From positions 1-64,000 of the forward strand of contig JAJDUC010000074.1 of NCBI GenBank assembly GCA_022826865.1: DNA of 64,000 nt, read 5' to 3'. A model generated the notes under the pieces. The model was not told the DNA's origin. It saw nothing but the letters and a program-made list of their open reading frames with translations, and searched no databases. The stretch's first letter is position 1. Each line of letters opens with the position of its first letter. A program made the position numbers and the translations under genes. Below, one piece after another: positions 63,149 through 64,000 of this stretch. Source of the stretch: Anaerolineae bacterium (GTDB taxonomy: Bacteria > Chloroflexota > Anaerolineae > Aggregatilineales > Phototrophicaceae).

Positions 63149-64000
63149 GGGACATCAACTCTATTTCATCGGCGCGGCGGGCGGCATGGAACGCGTGCTG
63201 GTTGAGGAATCCGGTCTTCCATTCGCCGGTTATCAGGAAGTCTTGGCCGGCCCGGTCCACGGTGTCAACCCGCTGCGCGTCGCGGCGAGCCTCTTTCGGC
63301 TCGTCCTGGGCACTGTGCAGTCATTTACCCAATTGAGGCGATGGCGGCCGCAGATTATCCTTCTGACAGGCGGTTGGGCCAATCTGCCGGTGGCGCTGGC
63401 GGCGCGGCCCTTGGGCATTCCCATCGCGATATACCTTCCCGATATCGAACCGGGCTTGACCATCAAATTCTTACAGCGTTTCGCCCAGAAAATCGCAATC
63501 ACTGTGGCGCCATCAGCCGCTTACTTTCCACCGGGCAAAACGACTGTGACGGGTTATCCGCTGCAGCGCAACCGGCTTGAAGCGACGCGGGAAGCGGGGC
63601 TCAAGCGCTTTAAGCTGGACGCGGCGCGCAAGACGCTGCTGGCTTTCGGCGGCAGCCGGGGCGCGCGCAACATCAACATGGCTTTGGGCGAGATTCTGGC
63701 GCGCTTGCTGCACGACGGCCTGCAAGTCATCCACATCACCGGTGAGCTGGATTGGAAACGCTGCGTGGAGCAAGTCGGCGATTTGCGCGGGCACCCTAGC
63801 TATCATGCCTTCCCTTATTTGCATGAGGAAATGGGTTTGGCCTTCGCGGCGGCCGATCTGGCGCTTTGCCGCGCCGGCGCCAGCACATTGGCGGAGCTGC
63901 CGCTGTTCGGCCTGCCGGCTATTCTGGCGCCCTACCCGTATGCCTGGCGCTATCAAAAGGTCAATGCCGATTATCTCGGCGAACGCGGCGCCGCCCTCCG
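63060..64000 (+). CDS. murG: UDP-GlcNAc--MurNAc-pentapeptide-PP-undecaprenol transferase, partial
   Basis: Makes lipid II; the gene runs off the window end (about 313 codons seen, no stop). The start is TTG 63060, read as MRILIGAGGTGGHVYPALA, the conserved MurG beginning. The middle has LLTGGWANLPVALAA and LAFGGSRGARNINMAL; the C-terminal donor-binding part has CRAGASTLAELPLFGLPAIL and PYAWRYQKVNADYL. It is written in another frame over the last 89 bp of ftsW. Confidence 0.95.
   Translation, partial: MRILIGAGGTGGHVYPALATAQALLRQGREGHQLYFIGAAGGMERVLVEESGLPFAGYQEVLAGPVHGVNPLRVAASLFRLVLGTVQSFTQLRRWRPQIILLTGGWANLPVALAARPLGIPIAIYLPDIEPGLTIKFLQRFAQKIAITVAPSAAYFPPGKTTVTGYPLQRNRLEATREAGLKRFKLDAARKTLLAFGGSRGARNINMALGEILARLLHDGLQVIHITGELDWKRCVEQVGDLRGHPSYHAFPYLHEEMGLAFAAADLALCRAGASTLAELPLFGLPAILAPYPYAWRYQKVNADYLGERGAAL

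Noticed and set aside
1..64000. tRNA or rRNA genes, integrases, transposases, prophage genes
   Set aside because: None were recognised by eye. A covariance-model search could still find a small RNA, so absence is not proven.

Overview
The window looks like a chromosome segment of a GC-rich (about 60% or more) free-living bacterium, most probably a member of the Chloroflexota near Anaerolineae. Supporting signs are Thr/Pro (PT-type) linkers in surface proteins, two tandem FemAB-type aminoacyltransferases, a type-3 (eukaryote-like) prolyl-tRNA synthetase, and dispersed hairpin elements carrying GTAGGGGCGA arms. The phylum is inferred from protein style only. No rRNA, tRNA, CRISPR array or transposase was seen.

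Layout. 1-9.4 kb: a MITE-like repeat, two methyltransferase-type proteins, the rpsO-pnp pair, a large tandem-NYN nuclease-like protein, and proS. 9.4-15.4 kb: a MazG-like pyrophosphohydrolase, three envelope glycosyltransferases and murE, read as one leftward run. 15.5-18.2 kb: the membrane (F0) part only of ATP synthase, with a b-delta fusion. 18.3-28.0 kb: the membrane arm only of complex I (nuoA-H-J-K-L-M-M-N, two NuoM), behind a clear sigma70-type promoter. The soluble subunits of both machines are not here. 28.3-31.3 kb: two FemAB-like genes and a PhyH dioxygenase, rightward. 31.4-36.4 kb: a C-terminally truncated alpha-2-macroglobulin and an APH-type kinase.

36.7-40.0 kb is the clearest accessory island. 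An HNH nuclease gene is followed by two AT-rich genes: a J-domain/transmembrane/DUF4230 protein and an ApeA-like HEPN (anti-phage) protein. A diverged copy of the last codons of the HNH gene lies between them, which marks an insertion junction. 40.2-43.0 kb: an M20 peptidase, a degenerate hydrolase lipoprotein and a methyltransferase. 43.1-49.6 kb: a histidine-kinase relic, then a leftward fatty-acid oxidation run (TetR, Mrr nuclease, SDR, FadN-type enzyme, thiolase) in which the Mrr gene looks foreign. 49.8-53.6 kb: serB-HAD-serA, tightly coupled, then a HepT/MntA toxin-antitoxin pair. 53.6-55.5 kb: uvrC. 55.7 kb to the end: a division and cell-wall cluster (rsmH, ftsL, ftsI, mraY, murD, ftsW, murG). 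In it the FtsI-like PBP has Q in place of the SxxK lysine, and murG runs off the window.

The defence-type genes (ApeA-like, Mrr, HepT/MntA, possibly the NYN protein and the J-domain/DUF4230 protein) are scattered through the housekeeping backbone rather than gathered in one island. The J-domain/DUF4230 plus ApeA insertion is the best candidate for an undescribed system.
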